From UBA4717 sp002404395 (GTDB lineage: Bacteria; Bacillota; Clostridia; Oscillospirales; CAG-272): a stretch of 33,736 nt of DNA. Both the position numbers and the translations under genes were made by a program. Shown piece by piece: positions 1 to 7,312 of the stretch. The number at the start of each line of letters is the position of its first letter. Position 1 is the first letter of the stretch. The DNA lies in assembly GCA_937902275.1 (NCBI GenBank), contig CALFNW010000053.1, positions 1 to 33,736 of the forward strand, read 5' to 3'. The notes below the pieces were generated by a model, which was given only the letters and a program-made list of their open reading frames with translations, was not told the DNA's origin and did no database searches.

Positions 1-931
1 CGCGCCCGACGATTTTAGGTTCAATGATATTTCTTATTACAGCCATAATTCCGTACAGCACAAGCAACATGACTCCGCGCCTCGTATCGCCGCCGAGCAG
101 GGAAATGACCGCCCACGGCAGAAGCACGGCTCCGCTGCCGAAAACCGGGAGAATATCAACCGCGGCGGTAAACAATGCCGCGGCAAAGGCCTTTTTTATG
201 CCTATAAGCGACAATCCCAAGAACAGCTCCGCAAAGGTTATCAGAAATATGAGCGAGTATGACCGGAGATATTTGGCAAGTATTTTCACAAGGCAGCTTT
301 TTGCCGATATCACCGCATCCCGTTTTCCCTCCGGTATCAGCTTAAGTAAAAAGCCCGTAATTCTCTGATAATCCGCGGAAATAAAGAAGGTCGCGATCAC
401 GGTAAACACTACGCTGACCGCAAGCGACGGCACATTTGCCATCAGCTCGGATGCAAACCCGACCGCCTTTACCGAGACGGCGCTGACTGCCGAGGTAAGC
501 GAAAGCTCAAAATTACTGAAAAATGAACCCACGCCGGAGGCTCCCGAAGCATCAAACGACGCGATAAAATGCTGAAGTCTCAGCGACAGCTCCGATATTG
601 CCGGAGCAATATTTTCGGAATAAAAGCCCGGCATAGCCATGAAAATATTTCCGAGCGCCGTAATGAGCTTGACCGCCGCAAAAGCCAGCGCCGTGCCTAT
701 TGTCCCGTAAAACACAAGCACGCATATCACTGCCGCAAACCGCTCTTTAAAATGAAACTTTAAATTCAGAAACCGAGCCGGCGTGCAAAGTATTGCGGAG
801 ATCAAAAGTCCGAGTACAAACGGCAGTACCACACCGAGCAGGTATTTTAAAAAAATATAGCAGATCAGCAAAATGACCGCGAAATATAAAAACGATATTA
901 CAAAACCTCTCCGTTCAGGGATCTTATCCAT
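1..931 (-). CDS. ytvI: AI-2E/YtvI-family sporulation integral membrane protein (3' end outside window)
   Basis: Translating the minus strand from the ATG at 931 gives about 310 open codons running off the window edge. The protein is strongly hydrophobic, with an N-terminal pair of membrane segments (ISFLYFAVILLICYIF and VVLPFVLGLLISAIL). A long extracytoplasmic-type region follows, and then the late helices typical of the AI-2E exporter/YtvI family, including DILPVFGSGAVLLPWAV and IRNIIEPKIVG near the truncated end. The family usually has 340-370 residues, so about 40 residues are missing. The start is supported by GGAGAAGG directly upstream. YtvI-type members are expressed in sporulation in Bacillus; the sporulation role here is inferred from the family and the spore genes in the window. 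A generic AI-2E transporter is the alternative. Confidence 0.8.
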   Translation of the reverse strand, partial: MDKIPERRGFVISFLYFAVILLICYIFLKYLLGVVLPFVLGLLISAILCTPARFLNLKFHFKERFAAVICVLVFYGTIGTALAFAAVKLITALGNIFMAMPGFYSENIAPAISELSLRLQHFIASFDASGASGVGSFFSNFELSLTSAVSAVSVKAVGFASELMANVPSLAVSVVFTVIATFFISADYQRITGFLLKLIPEGKRDAVISAKSCLVKILAKYLRSYSLIFLITFAELFLGLSLIGIKKAFAAALFTAAVDILPVFGSGAVLLPWAVISLLGGDTRRGVMLLVLYGIMAVIRNIIEPKIVGR

Positions 932-972
932 AACCTTCTCCGTAAACACAATCCGATAATTAAACGGTGCAC

Positions 973-990
973 GCCGAACTTCCGTCCGGC
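973..990 (-). other. GC-rich hairpin in the ytvI leader
   Basis: Read on the minus strand, GCCGGAC-GGAA-GTTCGGC forms a 7-bp stem (one G-T pair) with a GNRA-like loop, about 40 nt before the ytvI start. The surrounding 932-1054 is AT-rich and contains a TATAAT-like box, but I found no matching -35. Function unknown. Confidence 0.4.
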
Positions 991-1056
991 ATAATTTTTG
1001 CCGTAATTATATTTTACTTATATTTCCACTTATATTCAGACACAGCGAAAATATAT

Positions 1057-1098
1057 CAAAAAAATACCGTTTGACAAAAATCACTGTCAAACGGTATT
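1057..1098 (-). terminator. Rho-independent terminator after the VanZ-like gene
   Basis: A perfect 14-bp stem (AATACCGTTTGACA paired with TGTCAAACGGTATT) with an 8-nt loop is followed on the minus strand by a run of seven T. It lies 12 nt after the VanZ-like stop codon and ends the MATE-hom-VanZ unit before ytvI. Confidence 0.92.
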
Positions 1099-1110
1099 AA
1101 ATATTAGATA

Positions 1111-1617
1111 TCAATATGTTTTATTCCCCGCATTTTTTGCTTTCGCGGCAAAAAAGCGAACTGTCAGCGTAATAAGCGATACAAGCAGTATGCCGAACAG
1201 CGATCCGACAAAATCAAGGATCACATCGTCAACCGAATCGGTACGTCCGAAAAAGCCCTGAATATATTCGTCCGTCACTGCAATAAGCAACGCAAAGAAA
1301 GCAGGCTCCGAAAGCCGTCCGAAAGGTCTTGAAAATACCAAAAGAGATAGTCCGGCAAGCTCACAGCCGAGAATAAAGAACTCAAAAAAATGTGCGCTTT
1401 TCCGCACCAGCTTTGAAAATACAGCCTCTCCCCCGCCCGCCGCATTCACTGCGGCTTCCTTAAGCTCCGGAAGCTTTTCTTCTATGATCTCAATTACCTT
1501 GTCGCTCTTGGCATTGCTGACTTCCGGAAGCTCCGCGGAATTTGAAAAAATAAACGCAACGGTTGCCGCTGTAAGCAGCAAAAGCACTATCGCCGCGGCG
1601 ATTCTGCCTCTGCTCAT
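1111..1617 (-). CDS. VanZ-like family membrane protein
   Basis: This 168-residue protein has an N-terminal membrane segment ending in a FSNS motif (about residues 11-27). A polar stretch with predicted helices (about 40-60) comes next. Then comes the VanZ-like core: RKSAHFFEFFILG, a membrane segment, DEYIQGFFGRTDSVDDVILD, and a last membrane segment. The acidic/aromatic DE.IQ...GR..S..D...D signature is the family hallmark. VanZ itself gives low-level teicoplanin resistance, but most family members have no known function and resistance should not be assumed. The ATG overlaps the hom stop as ATGA (4 bp), so the two genes are translationally coupled. It is the last gene before the terminator. 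Confidence 0.82.
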   Translation of the reverse strand: MSRGRIAAAIVLLLLTAATVAFIFSNSAELPEVSNAKSDKVIEIIEEKLPELKEAAVNAAGGGEAVFSKLVRKSAHFFEFFILGCELAGLSLLVFSRPFGRLSEPAFFALLIAVTDEYIQGFFGRTDSVDDVILDFVGSLFGILLVSLITLTVRFFAAKAKNAGNKTY

Positions 1618-2810
1618 TTTTCTTCCCTTCTCATATAGCTCCGCTCGCTTTGAAGATCGCGCAGACAGGAAGCAACATCGTTTCCTTCCGCTTTAAGTTT
1701 TTGCAGATATTCTCCGATTTCGGAATTATTCATAGGCTCGGTACACTTGCACTCAAGCGCCCCGTCACGATGTCGGAGCATTACGCGATAGCCCGCCTTG
1801 ACATTTTCGCAGTCGATCAATTCGGCTTCGTCCGCTCCGCTCCAATGATATCTGACGCCCTTTCCGCTCAGAATGTTAAGAATATCGGATACTACCGCGC
1901 TGGCGGTGGGAAGGCTTCCGGCGCCTCTGCCGTAAAGCATTATATCGCCAACCGCGTTTCCGAAGATCCTGATACCGTTGTATACATCGTCGATCCCCGA
2001 AAGCGGATCGGAGGCAGAGACAAACATCGGCGATACGAACGCTCCCACACGATTTTCCGCGCGATACGCCCTCCCTATCAGTTTTACGGAGCCGTTGCTC
2101 CTTTTTGCGTTTTCGACATCCGCCGCCGTAAGCTTGCATATCCCCTCTGTTTTTATAAACTCTGCGGAAATAAGCTTTCCGAAAGCCAGCGCGGACAATA
2201 TTGCAATTTTACGGCAGGCATCAATACCTTCAATATCCGCAGACGGATCTGCTTCCGCATATCCGCGCGCCTTTGCTTCGGCAAGCGCGGTATCAAACTC
2301 AAGTCCGCCGTCGCGCATTCTGGTTAAAATATAATTCGTAGTGCCGTTGAGTATACCGTCGATTTCAAAAATATCATCCTGCTGCATTGCGGTATCGAGC
2401 GTGCGTATAATCGGTATCCCTCCGCCTACGCTCGCCTCAAACATATAGTAAACGCCGTTTTTTTCGGCGCACTCAAGCAATTCAAGCCCGTGCTTCGATA
2501 CCACTTCTTTGTTGGAGGTCACGACGCTTTTTTTCATATTCATCGCCGCAAGCGAAAATTCAAGCGCAGGGTGAGAGCCGCCCATCATTTCGGCGACCAG
2601 CTCGACCTCCGGATCGTTCAGAATGACATTATAGTCATGTACGACCCTGTCGGCATACGGACTTTCGGGAAAATCACGCAGATCAAGGATATATTTCACC
2701 GTCGGCTCAAAACCGCATTTCCGACGTATCAATTCAAGATTTCGGTCAATGACTTCGGCACATCCGCTTCCGACAACGCCGAATCCGAGTATAGCAATAT
2801 ACTTTTTCAT
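1614..2810 (-). CDS. hom: Homoserine dehydrogenase
   Basis: A 398-residue NAD(P)-dependent homoserine dehydrogenase, converting aspartate semialdehyde to homoserine in the threonine/methionine branch. It begins with a Rossmann motif GFGVVGSG. The catalytic core includes SNKEVV, ASVGGGIPIIRTL and NGTTNYIL, followed by EADPSADIEGIDACRK, which carries the conserved family residues. The C-terminal ~80 residues are shorter and more divergent than the ACT regulatory domain of the roughly 430-residue Bacillus-type enzyme, so threonine feedback may be weak or altered (inference). An AGGGG SD precedes the ATG at 2810, and a GTCGGC-type hairpin sits just upstream. It lies 67 bp downstream of the MATE gene. 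Neither thrB/thrC nor lysC is next to it here. Confidence 0.93.
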   Translation of the reverse strand: MKKYIAILGFGVVGSGCAEVIDRNLELIRRKCGFEPTVKYILDLRDFPESPYADRVVHDYNVILNDPEVELVAEMMGGSHPALEFSLAAMNMKKSVVTSNKEVVSKHGLELLECAEKNGVYYMFEASVGGGIPIIRTLDTAMQQDDIFEIDGILNGTTNYILTRMRDGGLEFDTALAEAKARGYAEADPSADIEGIDACRKIAILSALAFGKLISAEFIKTEGICKLTAADVENAKRSNGSVKLIGRAYRAENRVGAFVSPMFVSASDPLSGIDDVYNGIRIFGNAVGDIMLYGRGAGSLPTASAVVSDILNILSGKGVRYHWSGADEAELIDCENVKAGYRVMLRHRDGALECKCTEPMNNSEIGEYLQKLKAEGNDVASCLRDLQSERSYMRREEK

Positions 2811-2822
2811 CTGAATACCCCT

Positions 2823-2840
2823 GCCGGCGAAGCCGACTCA
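2823..2840 (-). repeat. GTCGGC hairpin, copy 1 (upstream of hom)
   Basis: Minus-strand reading GAGTCGGC-TTC-GCCGGC: the shared hairpin with one base change in the distal arm (GCCGGC for GCCGAC), which opens the outer pair. It ends 12 nt before the hom ATG and is followed directly by the SD (AGGGG). The orientation (TNC loop on the mRNA strand) matches the other copies. Confidence 0.8.
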
Positions 2841-2877
2841 ATGTATTATCGGTAATTTTAATTCACATTCAAAAAGC

Positions 2878-4260
2878 TCAGCAGCCGCTCTCGGCAAGTC
2901 TGCCGCGAACCCGCTCTGCGGCAAGTTTTTCTTCCTTGCGGAAAGCAAAGAAGAAGAAAACGCAATGAACAAGTACGGTAAGCAACCATGATATGGGATA
3001 CGATATGTATAACGACTGTATCGTGCCTACCTCTTTGAATATCGTATATATCCAAACAATCCTGAGCAAACACGAGCCGACGAGCGATACTATCATCGCA
3101 GTTGCCGAACGCCCGAGCCCGCGCAGTGCGCTTGACATAACATCCATCATACCGCACAGAAAATATGTGGTGCAGATAATAGTCATTCGGTCAATGCCGT
3201 GAGATATCACATCCGGATCATGAGTATAAAATCCGAGCAGCTCGGTTTTGAAAACAAAAGCAAAGCCTCCGAGGAGCACTCCCGCTCCGAGCACAAACAA
3301 TAAACTTTCATAAACTATCTTTTTTATTCGATCAAACTTCAGCGCACCGTGATTCTGCGAAACAAAGGCAAGCGTTGCCTGAGCGATCGAATTCATGACG
3401 ATATACACAAAATTTTCTATACTGCTTGCGGCAGTGTTTCCGTCCATGACGATCGAGCCGAAAGAGTTGACCGATGATTGGATAAGCACATTGGATATTG
3501 AGAAAAACGAGCCCTGTATTCCGGCGGGAAGTCCGATCTTGGTTATCAGCGCAAAATCTCCGAGCGTAACCTTAAGCGCTTCGCCGGTAAGTTTGATCGG
3601 AGAATTGACTCTGATAAAATATATCAGGGTCAGCACTGCGGATATGATCTGCGAAACAACCGTAGCAATAGCCACTCCCGAAACTCCCATATTGAAGCCG
3701 AGAACCGTCACAAGATTGAGCGCTACATTGAAAAGTCCGGAAAAGAACAGAAACAGTAACGGCCTTTTGGTATCGCCGACCGCTCTTATGCAGGCACTGC
3801 CGAAGTTGTAAAAAGCGTTTGCCGGAAGTCCGAGAAAAAATATCTTCATGTACGAAACCGAGCGGTCGATAACGTCCGCCGGCGTATCCATAAGCTCAAG
3901 CATCGGTCTTGCAAAGCAAAATCCGAGCACCCCGAGCAGCACGCCTCCGACAAGCGAGATTATGAGCGCCCCGGCACTTGCACGTGCCGCGCCCGCTTCA
4001 TCACGCCGCCCGAGATTTCGTCCGACGATAACGCTTGCGCCGACTCCAATGCCCATCAGCACATTGGTAATAAGCGCAATAAGCGCGCCCGTAGCGCCGA
4101 CCGCAGCAAGCGAGCCCTGCTCGGCAAACTGTCCGACAACGATCATATCGGCGGCATTGTACAACAGCTGTAATACTCCCGTCAGTATTACGGGGACCGA
4201 AAAGACAAACAGCTTGGAAAAAATCGGTCCTTCGGTCATATCCATTTGTCCGCTTTTCAT
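2878..4260 (-). CDS. MATE family efflux transporter
   Basis: A 460-residue, 12-helix MATE exporter of the DinF/NorM-like type. It would expel drugs or cationic metabolites using a Na+ or H+ gradient; the substrate cannot be read from sequence. Visible hallmarks are the early LQLLYNAADMIVVGQF segment (usual form: VD..FVG), GVGASVIVGRNLGRRD, and the repeated second half starting near FFSISNVLIQSSVNSFG. The start is the ATG at 4260, because GGAGGAGAA lies directly before it; an in-frame upstream ATG at 4275 would place the SD inside the coding region. It has its own sigma-A promoter (4341-4369) and a leader with a 9-bp dyad, and is probably co-transcribed with hom. Confidence 0.92.
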   Translation of the reverse strand: MKSGQMDMTEGPIFSKLFVFSVPVILTGVLQLLYNAADMIVVGQFAEQGSLAAVGATGALIALITNVLMGIGVGASVIVGRNLGRRDEAGAARASAGALIISLVGGVLLGVLGFCFARPMLELMDTPADVIDRSVSYMKIFFLGLPANAFYNFGSACIRAVGDTKRPLLFLFFSGLFNVALNLVTVLGFNMGVSGVAIATVVSQIISAVLTLIYFIRVNSPIKLTGEALKVTLGDFALITKIGLPAGIQGSFFSISNVLIQSSVNSFGSIVMDGNTAASSIENFVYIVMNSIAQATLAFVSQNHGALKFDRIKKIVYESLLFVLGAGVLLGGFAFVFKTELLGFYTHDPDVISHGIDRMTIICTTYFLCGMMDVMSSALRGLGRSATAMIVSLVGSCLLRIVWIYTIFKEVGTIQSLYISYPISWLLTVLVHCVFFFFAFRKEEKLAAERVRGRLAESGC

Positions 4261-4294
4261 TTCTCCTCCGATCAAATCTTACATTGTAATAATA

Positions 4295-4336
4295 TTTACC
4301 GCATCTGATATGTATATTACACGAAGCTGCGGTAAA
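4295..4336 (-). other. 9-bp perfect dyad in the MATE leader
   Basis: TTTACCGCA at 4295-4303 and TGCGGTAAA at 4328-4336 are exact inverted repeats 24 nt apart. They start at the likely transcription start and end about 35 nt before the MATE ATG. This could be an operator for a dimeric repressor or a leader hairpin controlling the exporter. Confidence 0.5.
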
Positions 4337-4340
4337 GTTT

Positions 4341-4369
4341 ATTATAGCACCACCGTCTTGAAAAGTCAA
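4341..4369 (-). promoter_or_regulatory. Sigma-A promoter for the MATE-hom-VanZ unit
   Basis: Minus-strand TTGACT (4364-4369), 17-bp spacer, perfect TATAAT (4341-4346). Confidence 0.88.
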
Positions 4370-4474
4370 ACCCAAAATCGATTTTCGGGCAGTTTCTCCC
4401 AAATTTGTTCAAAAGTCACACAGTCATTTGTCTCCGACGGCAGGAAACTTATAGATAAAAACCGAAAAAAACTC

Positions 4475-4503
4475 TTTACAAAATCAAAAAATCATGCTAT
4501 AAT
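4475..4503 (+). promoter_or_regulatory. Sigma-A promoter for rpsO
   Basis: TTTACA (4475-4480), 17-bp spacer, perfect TATAAT (4498-4503). The predicted transcript starts near 4509-4511, about 105 nt before the rpsO start. The 355-bp gap between the MATE and rpsO genes holds this promoter, the divergent MATE promoter, both leaders and no further convincing gene. Confidence 0.88.
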
Positions 4504-4511
4504 ATGTCAGT

Positions 4512-4610
4512 ATGTATACCGTATGCCCGGGATGCGGAAAAAAGAGCTGTTTGCTGTTTCACCCGCCGCTTTCTGCGCGTACAGGTAAATATAATATTTT
4601 TATGAGGTGA
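4512..4610 (+). CDS. Possible leaderless 32-aa upstream ORF with Cys motif before rpsO
   Basis: An ATG at 4512 falls within 1-3 nt of the predicted start of the rpsO transcript. It opens a 32-codon frame whose stop (TGA, 4608-4610) overlaps the rpsO SD (GAGGTGA). The peptide begins MYTVCPGCGKKSC and has a His at position 17, a pattern like a small zinc knuckle. If translated it would be leaderless and coupled to rpsO. A chance frame inside a structured S15 autoregulatory leader is the more cautious reading; there is no SD. Confidence 0.22.
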   Translation: MYTVCPGCGKKSCLLFHPPLSARTGKYNIFMR

Positions 4611-4615
4611 AAATT

Positions 4616-4882
4616 ATGTTACTCAAGGACGAAAAGCAGCAGATCATCGCTGAAAACAAGCTTCACGATACCGATACCGGTTCGCCCGAAGTTCAGATCG
4701 CTATTCTGACCACCAGAATCAACACGCTCAACGAGCATCTCAAGGCAAATCCGAAGGATCATCACAGCCGCCGCGGACTGCTCAAGATGGTCGGTCACAG
4801 AAGAAGCCTTCTCAACTATCTTGCAAAGAAGGACATTATGCGTTACCGCGCAACGATCGAAAAACTCGGAATCAGAAAGTAA
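4616..4882 (+). CDS. rpsO: 30S ribosomal protein S15
   Basis: An 88-residue S15, the usual family length, which binds 16S rRNA at a three-way junction in the platform of the small subunit. Family signatures are TDTGSPEVQIAILTTRIN, LKANPKDHHSRRGLL and GHRRSLLNYL. The ATG at 4616 is chosen because GAGGTG sits 6 nt upstream. An in-frame GTG at 4607 is part of that SD. It has its own promoter, a roughly 105-nt leader and a hairpin after the stop. pnp follows in the same direction, the rpsO-pnp order widely conserved in bacteria. S15 often represses its own translation through its leader; the leader here could do that but was not matched to a known structure. Confidence 0.98.
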   Translation: MLLKDEKQQIIAENKLHDTDTGSPEVQIAILTTRINTLNEHLKANPKDHHSRRGLLKMVGHRRSLLNYLAKKDIMRYRATIEKLGIRK

Positions 4883-4890
4883 TGCAAAAC

Positions 4891-4936
4891 TCAAGCCGCA
4901 ACATCGTTTTTGTCCGGGTTGCGGCTTGAATTGTTA
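4891..4936 (+). terminator. Hairpin between rpsO and pnp
   Basis: TCAAGCCGCAAC (4891-4902) pairs perfectly with GTTGCGGCTTGA (4918-4929), followed only by a weak T-rich tail. It is likely a partial terminator or mRNA-processing stem allowing some read-through into pnp. Confidence 0.65.
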
Positions 4937-5055
4937 TCGCGCGCCACGGACGGCACGGATTAGCAGTTAAACAAATCCCCGACAGCTGTGGGAGGTTTAT
5001 TTAAGTGCTAAACCGAAACTGCCGATCCGAATTTATAAAAACAAAGGAGAAGCTC

Positions 5056-7137
5056 ATGTTCCCTAATTACAAAGTATTCAAGTATACCTACGCCGGCAGA
5101 CCTCTTGTGGTCGAAACCGGTAAGCTGGCAGGTCTTGCCAACGGCAGCGCGCTCGTGCGCTACGGTGATACCGCAATTCTCGCCACCGCCACCGCTTCGG
5201 CAAAGCCGCGCGACGGCATTGATTTTCTTCCCCTCTCGGTCGATTTCGAGGAAAGAATGTATTCGGTCGGCAAGATTCCCGGCGGATACCTCAAAAGAGA
5301 AGGCAAACCCAGCGAAAAGGCGATCCTTACCTCACGTGTGATCGACCGCCCGATCCGTCCGCTCTTCCCGAAGGATCTGCGCAACGACGTAAACCTTAAC
5401 CTTACGGTCATGTCGGTTGACCCCGACTGCTCACCTGAGATCACCGCAATGATCGGCGCGTCCATCGCGCTGTCGATCTCTGATATTCCGTGGAACGGTC
5501 CTATCGGCGGCGCCTTCATCGGCATGATCGACGGTCAGTTCGTCATAAATCCGACGCTTGAAGAAAGACGCCACAGCGATCTTCAGCTTACCGTTGCCGC
5601 AAGCGAAAAGAAAGTGGTTATGATCGAAGCCGGAGCAAATGAAGTCTCGGATGAAGCAATGTTTGATGCCATCATGATCGCTCATGCGGAGATCAAGGGA
5701 CTTATCAAGTTCATAAATGAGATAGTCGCGGCAATCGGAAAGAAGAAATTCGATTATCCGTCCTGCGAAGTCGATCATGACCTCTTTGAACAGATCAAAG
5801 ACTATATCATTGACGATGTCAAGTACGCAATGGATACCGATGATAAGACCGTTCGCGATGAGCGTATGGTCGCAGTCACCGACAAGGTCAATGCAAAGTT
5901 CGACCCCGAAGGCGAAAACCAGGTCGAGATCGCCGAGATCATATACAAGATACAGAAATTCGTCGTGCGCCGCTGGTTGCTTGACGAGGGCAAGCGCGTA
6001 GACGGCAGGCGCCTTGATCAGATCCGTCCGCTTGATGCCGAGGTCGGCTTGCTTCCGCGAACTCACGGAAGCGGACTTTTCACCCGCGGTCAGACTCAGG
6101 TGCTTACCGTAGCAACTCTCGGTCCGATCAGCGATTCGCAGATGCTCGACGGTATTGACGAAGAAGATTCCAAGAGATATATGCACCACTACAATATGCC
6201 CGGTTACTCGGTCGGCGAAGCCAAGGCGGTTCGCAGTCCCGGCAGACGCGAGATCGGTCACGGTGCGCTCGCAGAGCGCTCGCTCGTTCCGGTTCTTCCG
6301 TCGGTTGAAGAATTTCCTTATGCGATCCGTTGCGTCTCCGAAGTCGTTTCTTCAAACGGCTCTACCTCGCAGGCATCGGTCTGCGGATCGACGCTCGCGC
6401 TTATGGACGCCGGGGTGCCGATCAAGGCGCCTGTTGCCGGCATTTCCTGCGGTCTTATCACCGAAGGCGAGCGTTGGATGACCATGATAGACATTCAGGG
6501 CGTCGAAGATTTCTTCGGCGACATGGACTTCAAGGTGGCAGGTACTCACAAGGGTATCACCTCCATTCAGATGGACCTCAAGATCGACGGTCTTACCCCC
6601 GAGATCATCAAGAGCGCATTTGAGACCACACACAAGGGCCGCGATTATATAATTGACGAGTACATTCTCAAGGCTATCGCAAAGCCCCGCGAAGAAGTAT
6701 CAAAGTACGCCCCCAAAATGATTTCAATGACGATTGACCCCGAAAAGATTCGTGAAGTCATCGGATCGGGCGGAAAAGTGATTCAGAAGATCGTTGCCGA
6801 TACCGGCGCAAAGATTGATATAAACGACGACGGAAGCGTGTTCATCTCGGCAGTCAACCGCGACAGTGCGCTTGCCGCTCAGCAGATAATCGAAGCTATC
6901 GTATTTGAACCCGTTCCGGGCGAAATATACGAGGGCACCGTTACCCGTATCATACCGATCGGTGCATTTGTCGAGATCGCTCCCGGCAAGGAAGGACTTG
7001 TTCACATCTCAAAGCTTGACAACAAGCGCACCGAGCGCGTTGAAGACGTCTGCTCCGAGGGTGACACCATGCGTGTCAAGTTCCTCGGCACCGATGAAAA
7101 GGGCCGCTACAACCTTTCAAGAAAAGACGCACTTTAA
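5056..7137 (+). CDS. pnp: Polyribonucleotide nucleotidyltransferase (PNPase)
   Basis: A 693-residue PNPase, the phosphorolytic 3'-5' exoribonuclease of RNA turnover. Domain order is complete. The first RNase PH domain has SVGKIPGGYLKREGKPSEKA. A helical linker follows. The second RNase PH domain has GLLPRTHGSGLFTRGQTQ, RREIGHGALAERSL and GDMDFKVAGTHKG with the catalytic acids. A KH domain (IREVIGSGGKVIQKI) and a C-terminal S1 domain (GTVTRIIPIGAFVEI) end the protein. The ATG at 5056 with AGGAGA just upstream matches the usual N terminus. An in-frame GTG at 5005, also with a strong SD (GGGAGG), would add 17 residues, so two starts are possible. Confidence 0.97.
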   Translation: MFPNYKVFKYTYAGRPLVVETGKLAGLANGSALVRYGDTAILATATASAKPRDGIDFLPLSVDFEERMYSVGKIPGGYLKREGKPSEKAILTSRVIDRPIRPLFPKDLRNDVNLNLTVMSVDPDCSPEITAMIGASIALSISDIPWNGPIGGAFIGMIDGQFVINPTLEERRHSDLQLTVAASEKKVVMIEAGANEVSDEAMFDAIMIAHAEIKGLIKFINEIVAAIGKKKFDYPSCEVDHDLFEQIKDYIIDDVKYAMDTDDKTVRDERMVAVTDKVNAKFDPEGENQVEIAEIIYKIQKFVVRRWLLDEGKRVDGRRLDQIRPLDAEVGLLPRTHGSGLFTRGQTQVLTVATLGPISDSQMLDGIDEEDSKRYMHHYNMPGYSVGEAKAVRSPGRREIGHGALAERSLVPVLPSVEEFPYAIRCVSEVVSSNGSTSQASVCGSTLALMDAGVPIKAPVAGISCGLITEGERWMTMIDIQGVEDFFGDMDFKVAGTHKGITSIQMDLKIDGLTPEIIKSAFETTHKGRDYIIDEYILKAIAKPREEVSKYAPKMISMTIDPEKIREVIGSGGKVIQKIVADTGAKIDINDDGSVFISAVNRDSALAAQQIIEAIVFEPVPGEIYEGTVTRIIPIGAFVEIAPGKEGLVHISKLDNKRTERVEDVCSEGDTMRVKFLGTDEKGRYNLSRKDAL

Positions 7138-7145
7138 TAACTGTG

Positions 7146-7179
7146 CGTAAGCGGCGCGGTAATTGCCGCGCCGCTTACG
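7146..7179 (+). terminator. Strong stem after pnp, no T-tract
   Basis: CGTAAGCGGCGCGG and CCGCGCCGCTTACG form a perfect 14-bp stem with a 6-nt loop, 8 nt after the pnp stop. There is no U-run, so it may protect the mRNA 3' end or cause pausing rather than terminate alone. Confidence 0.6.
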
Positions 7180-7200
7180 GTCAGAGTTATGCGTTCCGGA

Positions 7201-7236
7201 CGGAGTACGGCTCTACCGTATTCCGCCTTTTGTTTT
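7201..7236 (+). terminator. Rho-independent terminator after pnp
   Basis: CGGAGTACGG pairs with CCGTATTCCG (one G-T) around a CTCTA loop, followed by CCTTTTGTTTT. It lies just before the nadA promoter. Confidence 0.85.
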
Positions 7237-7244
7237 ACAAACTC

Positions 7245-7273
7245 TTGACACACGGCGGCAACAATGATATAAT
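7245..7273 (+). promoter_or_regulatory. Consensus sigma-A promoter for nadA
   Basis: Perfect TTGACA (7245-7250), 17-bp spacer, perfect TATAAT (7268-7273). No obvious operator is visible in the roughly 35-nt leader. Confidence 0.93.
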
Positions 7274-7312
7274 TTGGTCAAATCTGCAAAAGCATGAAAG
7301 GTTCGGTAGTCA

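Noticed and set aside
991..1054. Sigma-A or sigma-E promoter for ytvI
   Set aside because: A TATAAT-like box is present but no -35 at proper spacing, and no convincing sporulation-sigma match.
1111..1617. VanZ-like gene as a glycopeptide-resistance determinant
   Set aside because: No vanHAX or vanRS genes are present, and the family is common in sensitive bacteria.
5431..6261. 276-codon minus-strand open frame
   Set aside because: Antisense shadow of pnp, which is fully conserved in the same stretch.
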